From Cylindrospermum sp. FACHB-282 (GTDB lineage: Bacteria > Cyanobacteriota > Cyanobacteriia > Cyanobacteriales > Nostocaceae), in assembly GCF_014697195.1 (NCBI RefSeq), contig NZ_JACJRJ010000004.1:113713-177712 (forward strand): a stretch of DNA of 64,000 bases, given 5' to 3'. Numbering within the stretch: position 1 is the stretch's first letter; each line of letters opens with the position of its first letter. The translations under genes were made by a program, and so were the position numbers. The notes below the pieces were generated by a model. That model did no database searches, was not told the origin of the DNA, and saw only the letters and a list, made by a program, of their open reading frames with translations. Positions 56,591 through 64,000 of this stretch are shown here, in pieces.

Positions 56591-57372
56591 GCTGATTTGG
56601 GGATGACAATGTAGCCTGTGGTGCGATCGCCTAATACTAGGTTACGTTGTTCTCCCCAATACCACCAGTGTGCTGCAACATAAGCGCAAATTAGGCTATC
56701 TAGTTGATCTTCTACTGCTTTGAGTGCTGCACCTGTGGTGGGGATTTCATGAGGAAACGAACCGCCAAGACGCCCGCGCAGCAGCGATGCCCGTTGGCGT
56801 AAGCCTGCCGTTAGGCATAGGGCTGTAGGACGCCAAGAAGGTTCGAGGGTGGGTAGGATATTGAGAATATAATTTTGGAGTTTGATTAGTTCTAGGCGGC
56901 GCTCGTTGAGGCGTCCTTTTTTGTATTTGAGGATGCGTTGGAGGTTGAATAGGTTAACGATGGCTGGGTGGGGAAAGACTTCTATTTGATATCTGCCGGG
57001 TTTTTGCGGTTCGATGGTTGGGGCGTGGGCAAATCCGCGTGATTCTAATTCTAAGCCAAAGTTGATGGTGCGATCGCTAAAGGGTAAGTTTTGGTTGGCT
57101 GGGTAGCATCCAGCATGATATTTACCAAAGTATTTGTGGCTGAGTTTATCGGGTAAGCGACTCCCGGTAGCGTTGGGGATGAGGGTGGGTGCATCTACAG
57201 CAATCATGGCTGGTTCGTCTGGTTGGACGGTTTTATCAATCCAGGTGAGGATATCTGCAATGAGTTCTAAGCGATCTAAATCTAGTAGTTGCAGTTTTCC
57301 GTCTATTAATTCTAAGCAACATAGCCCGCTTGGTTGCGATTTCCAGCCAAAATCAACACCGATAAATTTCAT
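56557..57372 (-). CDS. DUF429 domain protein (predicted RNase H-fold nuclease)
   Basis: 271 residues. MKFIGVDFGWKSQPSGLCCL gives the first Asp of an RNase H-like fold; MIAVDAPTLIPNATGSRLPD and the C-terminal ALKAVEDQLDSLICAYVAAH supply other conserved acids. Function of the family is unproven. A repeat-derived segment (TAGLRQRASLLRGRLGG, coded by 56765-56820) is inserted in frame before the FPHEIPTTGAALK block and is not expected in relatives. The gene ends inside glgP on the opposite strand. Confidence 0.8.
   Translation of the reverse strand: MKFIGVDFGWKSQPSGLCCLELIDGKLQLLDLDRLELIADILTWIDKTVQPDEPAMIAVDAPTLIPNATGSRLPDKLSHKYFGKYHAGCYPANQNLPFSDRTINFGLELESRGFAHAPTIEPQKPGRYQIEVFPHPAIVNLFNLQRILKYKKGRLNERRLELIKLQNYILNILPTLEPSWRPTALCLTAGLRQRASLLRGRLGGSFPHEIPTTGAALKAVEDQLDSLICAYVAAHWWYWGEQRNLVLGDRTTGYIVIPKSAYSAQAINLGS
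56784..56820. repeat. Small dispersed repeat inserted in frame in the DUF429 gene
   Basis: GCGATGCCCGTTGGCGTAAG continues with CCTGCCGTTAGGCATAG. It belongs to the GCGATGCC-starting family also seen at 6180. The reading frame stays open through it, so the gene survives with an extra loop. Confidence 0.5.
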
Positions 57373-57534
57373 TATTATTGTAAATACGGTTTTGCGATTA
57401 TTGTCGCATTTTTCCCATTTTTGTAGTCACTTGGAACTCTCTCAATCAAAAACTAACTCAGTCTGCTCAAAACTGGTAAGGTTAACCATGGGTTTAGAGT
57501 TAAGGAATTTCCAATTAAAAAAATATCTAATCGG

Positions 57535-57563
57535 TAGGGACACAGCACTGCTGTGTCCCTACA
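57535..57563. repeat. GTAGGGACACAGCA palindrome
   Basis: GTAGGGACACAGCA and TGCTGTGTCCCTAC form a near-perfect inverted repeat of 29 bases. It includes the stop codon of the DNA methylase gene and may serve as its terminator. Confidence 0.6.
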
Positions 57564-58794
57564 AGTCTTTGATTACTCGATAATTTATTTTTTGGGATTC
57601 CCTAAGTACAATTTCATTTAAATAAGGAATCAGCGCATAACCAATACACTCTGCTAAACGTGGCGGGACAGCATTACCAATTTGCCACATAGCTTTTTTC
57701 ATTGTACCAGCGAAAATAAACGAATCGGGAAATGTTTGTAATCTTGCCATTTCTCTAGCTGAAATCACCCGATTTAAATGTGGGTGAATGTGAGTACCTC
57801 CATGATTTTCTTTTACCGTCATACTCGGTTTACCAGGATATTGTCGCTTGAAAGCATCGACATATTTTGTATATAAAGAACCACCAGGAGGAACTTGAGC
57901 AATACGTTCCATATATTCTGCTGAATGTTTAGTCCATTCATGGTTAATTTCTGGTATTCTAGTATATGCTGGTAAATCAGAAATGGCTGATTCAATAGGT
58001 TTATATTCTTCTGGCAATAACTGCGCCTTAGGATAGGGATTTGGCATTCCAAATCTGTTAGCTATAAAAATAGCTCTTGGTCGAATTTGTGGAACTCCGT
58101 AAGCAGCAGATTCGAGAATTGCTACAGAAATATTTGGATAACCAATAGACTCAAAAGCCTCAATAATTGCTTGTTTAACGTTACCATTTTGAATTGTCAA
58201 AATTCCTGGTACATTTTCCATGACGACATACCAAGGGCGGATTTCTGAAACAATCCGCACAAACTCATAAAATAACCGATTTCGTGGATCTTTGGGATCA
58301 CGTTTTCCAGCTACAGAAAATCCTTGACACGGTGGCCCACCAACAACAAGATGTATTTCAGGTGAGCCGATTTGTTGCAACCAATTTTGAGAAGAAAGTT
58401 TTTCAATATCTCCACAGAAATGATGACATTTTGGGAAATTGTTTTGATGAGTTTCCGAAGCAATAGGGCTAATTTCCGCACTGGCTAATGGTTGAAATCC
58501 AGCTTGTACTAGCCCTTGTGTAATTCCCCCTGCACCACAAAATAGATCCACAAAAGTATAGTTAGATAATGGCGTTGGTACGGAACCAATATCAATAAAT
58601 AGCTTGTATGAATCGGTGTCGTTTTGCTCTAGTTCGCGTTGAATACGTTGATAACGTCCTAACTTAGGTTTCTTTTGTTTTTTGTTAAGATTATGCTGCT
58701 CTTGATTAGGAAAAAAAGAAAGTTGTATTCCTGGCATTTGTTGCTTGATATCGATATATGCGGAATTAGAAGATTCTACAATAGACATCGACAA
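57559..58794 (-). CDS. DNA (cytosine-5) methyltransferase
   Basis: 411 residues. Ordered motifs: TFVDLFCGAGGITQGLVQAG (I, about residue 80), HLVVGGPPCQGFSVAGKRDP (IV, with the catalytic Cys), VVMENVPGIL (VI), QIRPRAIFIAN (VIII) and QIGNAVPPRLAECIG (X). About 80 N-terminal residues are a basic extension (NKKQKKPKLGRYQRIQREL). The target-recognition region between VIII and IX is short. No restriction endonuclease gene is adjacent, so it looks like an orphan methylase. A Phd-type antitoxin gene lies 45 bp upstream on the same strand. Confidence 0.92.
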   Translation of the reverse strand: MSMSIVESSNSAYIDIKQQMPGIQLSFFPNQEQHNLNKKQKKPKLGRYQRIQRELEQNDTDSYKLFIDIGSVPTPLSNYTFVDLFCGAGGITQGLVQAGFQPLASAEISPIASETHQNNFPKCHHFCGDIEKLSSQNWLQQIGSPEIHLVVGGPPCQGFSVAGKRDPKDPRNRLFYEFVRIVSEIRPWYVVMENVPGILTIQNGNVKQAIIEAFESIGYPNISVAILESAAYGVPQIRPRAIFIANRFGMPNPYPKAQLLPEEYKPIESAISDLPAYTRIPEINHEWTKHSAEYMERIAQVPPGGSLYTKYVDAFKRQYPGKPSMTVKENHGGTHIHPHLNRVISAREMARLQTFPDSFIFAGTMKKAMWQIGNAVPPRLAECIGYALIPYLNEIVLRESQKINYRVIKDL

Positions 58795-58839
58795 AATTTA
58801 AATATGTTTTATCCAGAACCTTTGTAGAGACGGGTAAAT

Positions 58840-59094
58840 TCATACACTTCCTGTCCAGAACTCATCAGGTAAAGGCTGATCAAAATCATCGCTTGTCCAA
58901 ATTGCTCCAGAATGTAAGCCTGGGGTACGGGAAGTAGAAAGGGGAGGCTGTTCTTTTGACATTGTTACCAAACAAGCCTGGGGAATACTACCTTCAGTCA
59001 GAACAATTTCTTTACCTTCAAGCACTAGAGATAATAACTCTTTGACGCTTATTTGTGATTGATTTACATCAATTGTAATTGGTAGGATAACCAA
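58840..59094 (-). CDS. Phd/YefM-type antitoxin-like protein, no partner seen
   Basis: 84 residues. The N-terminal ITIDVNQSQISVKELLSLVL and GKEIVLTEGSIPQACLV fit the Phd/YefM (prevent-host-death) DNA-binding fold. The C-terminal PGLHSGAIWTSDDFDQPLPD segment is the toxin-binding tail typical of VapB-like cyanobacterial antitoxins. No PIN-domain or other toxin gene follows; the next gene is the DNA methylase. Either the toxin was lost or the protein acts alone. Confidence 0.75.
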   Translation of the reverse strand: MVILPITIDVNQSQISVKELLSLVLEGKEIVLTEGSIPQACLVTMSKEQPPLSTSRTPGLHSGAIWTSDDFDQPLPDEFWTGSV

Positions 59095-59110
59095 GTTTTC
59101 TAGATTGAAA

Positions 59111-59143
59111 GATACCTATTTTTTATTATAGATTATAGGTATC
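59111..59143. promoter_or_regulatory. Palindrome upstream of the antitoxin gene
   Basis: GATACCTAT (59111-59119) and ATAGGTATC (59135-59143) are perfect inverted 9-mers 17 bp upstream of the antitoxin start. Autoregulation by antitoxins at such sites is common, so this may be the operator. Confidence 0.5.
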
Positions 59144-59159
59144 TACTATTATTTATATT

Positions 59160-59208
59160 GGAATCACAGATAAAAAATCAATTTTAATCTGTGTTTATCT
59201 GTGGTTCC
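59160..59208. terminator. Long inverted repeat after the radical SAM gene
   Basis: GGAATCACAGATAAA (59160-59174) and TTTATCTGTGGTTCC (59194-59208) form a stem with one mismatch and a 19-base loop. It starts 20 bp after the stop of the radical SAM gene on the minus strand and likely ends its transcript. Confidence 0.5.
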
Positions 59209-59228
59209 ATTTTCCTGAAATTGCCTTT

Positions 59229-60800
59229 TCAACGAGCAGAAGATAACTGATAACTTGCTTCTAAGACTGGTTGGTGCTGCAAATCTTCCAGTTGTGCTTC
59301 TAGTTGCGCTTTCACCTCATGGCGAAAATTGAAAAAGTGTTCACCTACACCCAAAGCTATCAAATAGTCGTAGAATAGATGTGGTTTCTGGAGTGCGATC
59401 GCTACTAACTGCCACCAAAACCGCCACCTAGTAGAACGCACCACACCCTGACGCCAGCAGATAGCAAAGAAAAAACGTACCTCCTGCCAAGTAAACTGGC
59501 GTTTGTTCTGGGGACGCCAACCTTCCATCATGATAAAATGGCGAAATGTGCGTTTGAGATAAGGTAGCGGTTCGTATAAATTCCAGAAAGTAGTGATAAA
59601 CTCGTTGACAACTTCTGCCATTGGACGTGTGGGAACAAAATTCATCAAAGACTTCTGAGAAGTAAAGTATTTAGTAAACCCCTCAAGTAACCGTCCTTCT
59701 TTTTGCAGACGAGTCCACATTGCCGTATTGGGTAATGCACCCAGCAAACTGAGATGTGCTTGAGGAATACCGGTTTCTTCAACAAAGTCCTGAATGCGTG
59801 TACCTGCACCAGCACGTTCATTATCAAATCCTATAATAAAGCCAGACATAATTTGCAATCCTGCACGGGTAATTTTATCGCATGATTCCTGCAAAGACTG
59901 ACGTGTATTCTGTTCTTTATTAATTCCCACCAAGCTCTCAACATCTGGGGTTTCAATCCCCATAAACACAATTGTGATCCCTGCCTTTACCATTAAATCT
60001 ATCAGTTCGTCATCCTCAGCTAGATTTAACGAAGCTTCTGTAATAAAAGTAAATGGATATTTGCGTTCTTCCATCCAGGGAATTAAAGCGCGTAAAAATA
60101 CCTTAGCATTCCGTTTATTGCCAATAAAATTATCATCAACCAAAAATACGTAACGATGCCAGCCCATTTGATAGAGAACTTCTAGTTCAGCTAACATCTG
60201 TTCAGGGGTTTTAGTGCGCGGCTTGCGACCAAACAAGTTGATAATATCGCAAAACTCGCACTGAAAAGGACATCCCCTAGAAAACTGCACCGTGATTGCA
60301 TAGTAGGCATTTAAATCGAGCAAATCAAACCGAGGTATCGGCGTTTGGGTAACATCCGGTTTTTCTGAAGAACGGAAAACACCTCTTTCTTCTCCCCTTT
60401 CCAAAGCTTCTAAGAACATGGGGACGGTGCATTCCCCTTCATCTAAAATTAAGTAATTAGCGCCCGCTTCGAGAGCAAATTCTGGTACTGATGTAGGAAA
60501 AGGGCCACCCACTGCCACTTTTTTACCTAACGCAACTGCTTTTTTAATTAATTCCCCTAAATCTTGCTGCTGAATAATCATTGCAGAGATGATTACTAAG
60601 TCGCACCATGCCCAATCTGCATCTGTTTCTAGACGGACATTGCGATCGCTAAATCTAATCTCCCAATCACTCGGCAACATCGCTGCCACCGTGATTAAAC
60701 CCAATGGCGGATTTGTGGAGCGTAAACCCGCCAAATCAAGAGTTTCCTGGTAAGACCAAAAAGAATTGGGCATTATCGGCCAAAGTAGCAAAGCTCGCAT
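59229..60800 (-). CDS. B12-binding-domain radical SAM protein with DUF4070
   Basis: 523 residues. The N-terminal cobalamin-binding domain (MRALLLWPIMPNSFWSYQET to about residue 150) is followed by the radical SAM core with FSRGCPFQCEFCDI (the CxxxCxxC iron-sulfur site) and GIETPD. A C-terminal DUF4070 region closes it. The layout is shared with HpnP-type methylases and other uncharacterised cyanobacterial enzymes. Specificity is not evident, and no hopanoid gene is nearby. Cytosolic or membrane-associated. Confidence 0.88.
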   Translation of the reverse strand: MRALLLWPIMPNSFWSYQETLDLAGLRSTNPPLGLITVAAMLPSDWEIRFSDRNVRLETDADWAWCDLVIISAMIIQQQDLGELIKKAVALGKKVAVGGPFPTSVPEFALEAGANYLILDEGECTVPMFLEALERGEERGVFRSSEKPDVTQTPIPRFDLLDLNAYYAITVQFSRGCPFQCEFCDIINLFGRKPRTKTPEQMLAELEVLYQMGWHRYVFLVDDNFIGNKRNAKVFLRALIPWMEERKYPFTFITEASLNLAEDDELIDLMVKAGITIVFMGIETPDVESLVGINKEQNTRQSLQESCDKITRAGLQIMSGFIIGFDNERAGAGTRIQDFVEETGIPQAHLSLLGALPNTAMWTRLQKEGRLLEGFTKYFTSQKSLMNFVPTRPMAEVVNEFITTFWNLYEPLPYLKRTFRHFIMMEGWRPQNKRQFTWQEVRFFFAICWRQGVVRSTRWRFWWQLVAIALQKPHLFYDYLIALGVGEHFFNFRHEVKAQLEAQLEDLQHQPVLEASYQLSSAR

Positions 60801-60893
60801 AAAATACCCTTTTAGTTTTAAACTATACAGGTTTAGTAACTAACTATCAATCCGCCCTCAGGCACAGATTTTGTCGCTTTATCCTTCAAAATA

Positions 60894-63416
60894 ATGAATA
60901 ACCCAAAATCCTTAACGCCCTGGCAGCGACGACAATTGGAGGAACGACAAAATACATTTTTGAAGGAGTGGGAGCTTCTTAGTCAGAAGATCAAAGACAT
61001 ACGGCTAGATTTGGCAATTGAGGCAGGGACGACGGTAAAGTTTCAGTTGAAACAGCAACTTCAGGAAGAAGAAGCGAAACAAAAACAGTTAGAAGTAGAA
61101 CTAGATGAAATTGAACAAAAGTTAAATCAGGAAGCCGTCTCTACCTCAAAAAATCCTCTCCCTGTTCCAGCAAAATCTAACAATTTATCGCTTTCTACTT
61201 ATAATTCAAAAACCTGGGTAGGGCGTGACGCACTGATTACAGAACTTACCGAAAGACTTGAGGAAAAATGCCGAATCTTAGCACTGACGGGCATCACAGG
61301 CATCGGTAAAACAGCACTTGCAGAGCGGTTAGTGGTAGAAATTCACCGCAATGGTTTACAGTTCCATCGGCTCAACTTTGATGATAGGGGACAGGGAACA
61401 GATTTCATTAGTGGGGCGCTTTCTCTGTTACCGAAGTTGGGCGAAACGGTGACATTAGAAGACCAGAAAGACCCACAAAACGCACTTAAACACCTGCTGC
61501 AAACTCTGAGAAATAATAAATTTCTGGTGCAGATTGATTCGGTGGAGATGCTTTTGCAGGGTGATGATGAGAGTGGATGGAATGCCTTTGTAGATAACCT
61601 GTGGGTGGAATTTTTTCATCAATTGCTAGCTGGGGGAGAATGTCAAAGTCAAATCTTGCTTACAACCCAAGCGTTATCGGAAAAATTGGAGATAGAAGGG
61701 TCGAGTTATCCCAATTATTGGTATCGTCAGGATTTGGGTGGTTTGTCAGCAGCAGAACAGTTGCAGTTGTTTGAGAAGAACGGGTTAAAGCCTGATGAGT
61801 TGGGAACAGAGATTTTAAAGCGCATTGGTAATCTGTATGAAGGTCATCCTCTAGTGATTCAGGTGATTGCAAAGGATATTTTGGATAAGCCTTTTTATGG
61901 AAATGTGCAGAAATATTGGCAGCGATACCAAGCTGAATTTGATGAAGATGAACGTCGCAAACAGAAAAGTACATCATCTCGTAAGTTGCAATTGCTGGTA
62001 AAAGAACGGGTGAAGAAGTCCTTGCAGCGTTTACCATCGGATGCTTATCAAATGCTGTGTTGCAGTTCTGTGTATCGTCGTCCTGTCCCGGAAGGATTTT
62101 GGTTGGCAATGTTGGCAGAAGATAAGCAGGATAATGCGTTGGAGTTGCTGAAGTCTCACCACTTGGCAGAGGAAGAGTTGAGAGATGACGGGGTGCTGTT
62201 GTTGCGGCAGCATAACCTAGTTAGGCAGGTTACGCGTAGTTTGTTGAGAACGGATGCGGCATTGTGGAGAGAGACAGAACGCACAGCAGCGCGGTTGTGG
62301 CTGAATGAATATGAACCAGAACCGGATGCACCCTATTTGGAAAAGGTGCGGGGTTCTCTGGAAGCCTTTCACCATTATTGTGAAGTGGAGGACTGGAAGG
62401 TAGCTAAAGCAATTCTGATTGATCAGAAAGTGGGTGATCAACTTCTGGGGTGGGGTGAATATCGGGAAATGCTCCCACTTTATGAGCAGCTTCTTGGTAA
62501 GTTAGATGCTGCGGTAGATGTGGTTTGTGAGAAGGGCATCGGGAATGCTTATCGGAATTTGGGCAACTATCCTCAAGCGATTGAGCATTATCAGCAGAGT
62601 TTAGCGACTGCTCGTGAAATTAGCGATCGCAAAGGAGAAGGCAACGCGCTGGGCGGTCTAGGCATTGTTTACAAGTCTTTGGGAAAATATCATCAAGCGA
62701 TTGATTACCTTCAGCAATGTTTGACTATTGTCCGTGAAATCGGTTATCGACGGGGAGAAGGTCTTGCAATGGGCAACCTGGGTAATGTTTACAACTCTTT
62801 GGGCAACTATCCTCAAGCGATTAAGTACCATCAGCAAGATTTGACTATTGCTTGTGAACTTGGTGATATTCAGGGAAAAGGGCGTGCAATGGGCAATCTG
62901 GGCAATGTTTACGTGTCTCTGGGTAACTATCATCAAGCGATTGACTACCTTCAGGAATGTTTGACTATTGCCCGTGAAATTGGTAATCGGCGAGGAGAAG
63001 GGATTTCACTATGCAATCTAGGCAATGTTTACGAGACTCTGGGTAACTATTCTCAAGCGATTGACTACCTTCAGCAATCTTTAACTACTGTTCGTGAAAT
63101 TCCTGACCGACAGGGAGAAGCGATTGCACTAGTTAATTGGGGCAAAACACTGCTTAAGCTTGAACAGTATCCGGAAGCTCAACAACGTTTACAGACATCT
63201 CTAGATATCTTCAAAGAACTGGGTGAGCGTCGTAGTGAAGCAGAAGCCCTCCTCAGACTGGGTGAACTCCACCACAAAACAGGACAGCTTGACCTAGCGC
63301 GGGAGTTTTACGCTCAAGCTCATTCCCTTGCCTCAGTCCTGGGTATTCCCCTACTCAAAGAGTGTGAAGAACTCCAAGGGATGCTGGCAGCCGATGCAGC
63401 AGCAGACATACCATAA
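60894..63416 (+). CDS. STAND (NB-ARC-like) ATPase with C-terminal TPR repeats
   Basis: 840 residues. The N-terminus (about 1-80) is a charged helical region (KQQLQEEEAKQKQLEVELDE). The nucleotide-binding domain starts at TWVGRDALITELTERL with Walker A GITGIGKTAL (about 133-142) and KFLVQIDSVEM as Walker B-like. A winged-helix region follows, then at least five TPR units of 40 residues (about 545-745: NLGNVYNSLGNYPQAI, NLGNVYVSLGNYHQAI). The TPR DNA units are 120 bp and very similar. STAND proteins sense a ligand through repeats and oligomerise; many defend against phage. No effector domain is recognised at the N-terminus. Confidence 0.87.
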   Translation: MNNPKSLTPWQRRQLEERQNTFLKEWELLSQKIKDIRLDLAIEAGTTVKFQLKQQLQEEEAKQKQLEVELDEIEQKLNQEAVSTSKNPLPVPAKSNNLSLSTYNSKTWVGRDALITELTERLEEKCRILALTGITGIGKTALAERLVVEIHRNGLQFHRLNFDDRGQGTDFISGALSLLPKLGETVTLEDQKDPQNALKHLLQTLRNNKFLVQIDSVEMLLQGDDESGWNAFVDNLWVEFFHQLLAGGECQSQILLTTQALSEKLEIEGSSYPNYWYRQDLGGLSAAEQLQLFEKNGLKPDELGTEILKRIGNLYEGHPLVIQVIAKDILDKPFYGNVQKYWQRYQAEFDEDERRKQKSTSSRKLQLLVKERVKKSLQRLPSDAYQMLCCSSVYRRPVPEGFWLAMLAEDKQDNALELLKSHHLAEEELRDDGVLLLRQHNLVRQVTRSLLRTDAALWRETERTAARLWLNEYEPEPDAPYLEKVRGSLEAFHHYCEVEDWKVAKAILIDQKVGDQLLGWGEYREMLPLYEQLLGKLDAAVDVVCEKGIGNAYRNLGNYPQAIEHYQQSLATAREISDRKGEGNALGGLGIVYKSLGKYHQAIDYLQQCLTIVREIGYRRGEGLAMGNLGNVYNSLGNYPQAIKYHQQDLTIACELGDIQGKGRAMGNLGNVYVSLGNYHQAIDYLQECLTIAREIGNRRGEGISLCNLGNVYETLGNYSQAIDYLQQSLTTVREIPDRQGEAIALVNWGKTLLKLEQYPEAQQRLQTSLDIFKELGERRSEAEALLRLGELHHKTGQLDLAREFYAQAHSLASVLGIPLLKECEELQGMLAADAAADIP

Positions 63417-63729
63417 TTTTCGCCGCAAAGCTTCAAAATGGTGATACACAAGTTCCAGATTGCCCAAGGGAATAAAATTCGCGGCTACACAAACCTTCGC
63501 GTAGCGTCCCGTAGGGATAGTCCGCATCCCCAGACTAACAAAGATTAAAACCTGGAAATAAATTTCCGGCTTAAAGCTCAAACCCGTTTTAACGGGTTAA
63601 GAAAATGATTCTAGTTAGCTTTAGCTAACTTTAGAAGAAACAGACGGGAGTTTGAAAGCCCCGGAGGAACAGGCGCACAGCGCCATACTCCGTACTTCAG
63701 ACCGGGGATGAAAAACGACTCGGTAGGCT
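63417..63729. other. Repeat-rich region left of the second TnpB-like element
   Basis: Contains a TTCGCGTAGCGTCCCGTAGG small-repeat-like unit (about 63496), an ACCCGTTTTAACGGGTT palindrome (about 63579-63595), a TTAGCTTTAGCTAA palindrome and a CCCCGG...CCGGGG segment with hairpins (about 63658-63708). No gene seen. The last segment resembles a structured-RNA or element-end relic, without firm identity. Confidence 0.4.
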
Positions 63730-63739
63730 TTAGCCTACC
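63724..63739. repeat. Hairpin at the left end of the second TnpB-like element
   Basis: GTAGGCTTTAGCCTAC (about 63724-63739) is a perfect hairpin that includes the stop codon of the RHH gene. The first TnpB element has its left-end hairpin in the equivalent place. Confidence 0.5.
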
Positions 63740-63885
63740 TGTAATATATCTGTAATTTCAGGTAGAGTATCAAGCAATTCCTCTACAACTTGGGCAATAG
63801 TTGTATCTTTTTTTTTTGCAGCATACAACCGCAGTTTATTCATTCTGCGTTCGGTAATTCTAATGTGTAATTCTTTTTTTGTCAT
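63730..63885 (-). CDS. Small ribbon-helix-helix protein divergent from a TnpB-like gene
   Basis: 51 residues from ATG 63885: MTKKELHIRITERRMNKLRL, then YAAKKKDTTIAQVVEELLDT and a short tail. The alternating N-terminal strand and two helices fit a CopG/Arc-type RHH fold. A run of ten A residues codes for three lysines and could be slippery. It lies 55 bp from, and divergent to, the TnpB-like start at 63941, so it may repress the shared promoter region. A broken relative stands in the same position beside tnpB at 35087. Confidence 0.65.
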   Translation of the reverse strand: MTKKELHIRITERRMNKLRLYAAKKKDTTIAQVVEELLDTLPEITDILQVG

Positions 63886-63940
63886 ATATGACACAATGAC
63901 GACACACTTATGTTAGCATACAGGTAAGGAGGCAAAACAA

Positions 63941-64000
63941 ATGTATGGATGCCAGCAAAATTTAATTAATCCAAATGAAGAGTTAAAAGCAGTACTTGAG
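63941..64000 (+). CDS. TnpB-like protein, 5' end only
   Basis: ATG 63941 is preceded by AAGGAGG at good spacing. The 20 visible residues, MYGCQQNLINPNEELKAVLE, resemble the start of cyanobacterial IS200/IS605-type TnpB proteins (CQQ ... L..VLE). The gene runs off the window, so none of the RuvC acids or the zinc ribbon can be checked. The divergent RHH gene and the hairpin support an element end here. Confidence 0.5.
   Translation, partial: MYGCQQNLINPNEELKAVLE

Noticed and set aside
57134..57583. 149-codon plus-strand frame
   Set aside because: It is mostly antisense to the DUF429 gene and runs into a repeat; composition is not protein-like.
61660..62109. 149-codon minus-strand frame
   Set aside because: Antisense to the STAND gene; no motif.
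62540..63130. 120-bp direct repeats
   Set aside because: They encode TPR units in a continuous frame, so they are part of the protein and not a separate element.

Overview
The window looks like chromosomal DNA from a filamentous, heterocyst-type cyanobacterium (Nostoc/Anabaena group). The support is a psbI gene for photosystem II, a kinase carrying a GUN4 domain, SLH/OprB porin and DUF3769 outer-membrane proteins, many GCGATCGC (HIP1) sites, short tandem repeats, and very small dispersed repeats inside genes. No rRNA, tRNA or CRISPR array was seen.

Region 1 (1-20.9 kb) is an organosulfur/xenobiotic uptake island. It holds an FAD flavoprotein, a glutathione S-transferase, an amidohydrolase fused in frame to an SsuA-type binding protein, an NtaA/DszA-type flavin monooxygenase, an OprB-type porin, an NfsA-type nitroreductase, ssuB, a second ssuA, a TauD-type dioxygenase and ssuC. 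Together these could move sulfonates or similar compounds through the outer and inner membranes and release sulfur oxidatively. The island is decaying: it contains relics of a third ssuA, a second amidohydrolase, an IS630-type transposase, an aldo/keto reductase, a HAD phosphatase, a frameshifted ABC exporter and, slightly further on (24.5 kb), what looks like an ssuE start.

Region 2 (20.9-34.5 kb) is mostly envelope and export: a four-gene unit (ABC ATPase, ABC-2 permease, MarR regulator, MFS pump), MurJ, a pentapeptide protein, an LCP-family protein, mannose-1-phosphate guanylyltransferase, a clipped YidD-like gene, an ABC1/UbiB kinase and a second ABC-2 export pair.

Region 3 (34.5-43.3 kb) has a TnpB-only IS200/IS605-type element (34890-36252). 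Its ends can be placed to the base because it splits a recognisable Rpn-like nuclease pseudogene. It is followed by two convergent zinc-ribbon Ser/Thr kinases (one with a broken DFG motif), an alpha/beta hydrolase and a double SagB-type oxidoreductase.

Region 4 (43.3-64 kb) holds a two-gene sensory unit (GAF/PAS histidine kinase and hybrid regulator), an LptD-like DUF3769 protein, psbI, an acetyltransferase, a 1.9-kb gene-free stretch with a MITE, alpha-glucan phosphorylase, a DUF429 protein, an orphan C5 DNA methylase, an orphan Phd-type antitoxin, a B12-radical SAM enzyme and a STAND/TPR protein. At the right edge a second TnpB-like gene begins, again with a small divergent ribbon-helix-helix gene. 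The repeated pairing of TnpB with a divergent RHH gene is the most interesting candidate for an undescribed module.
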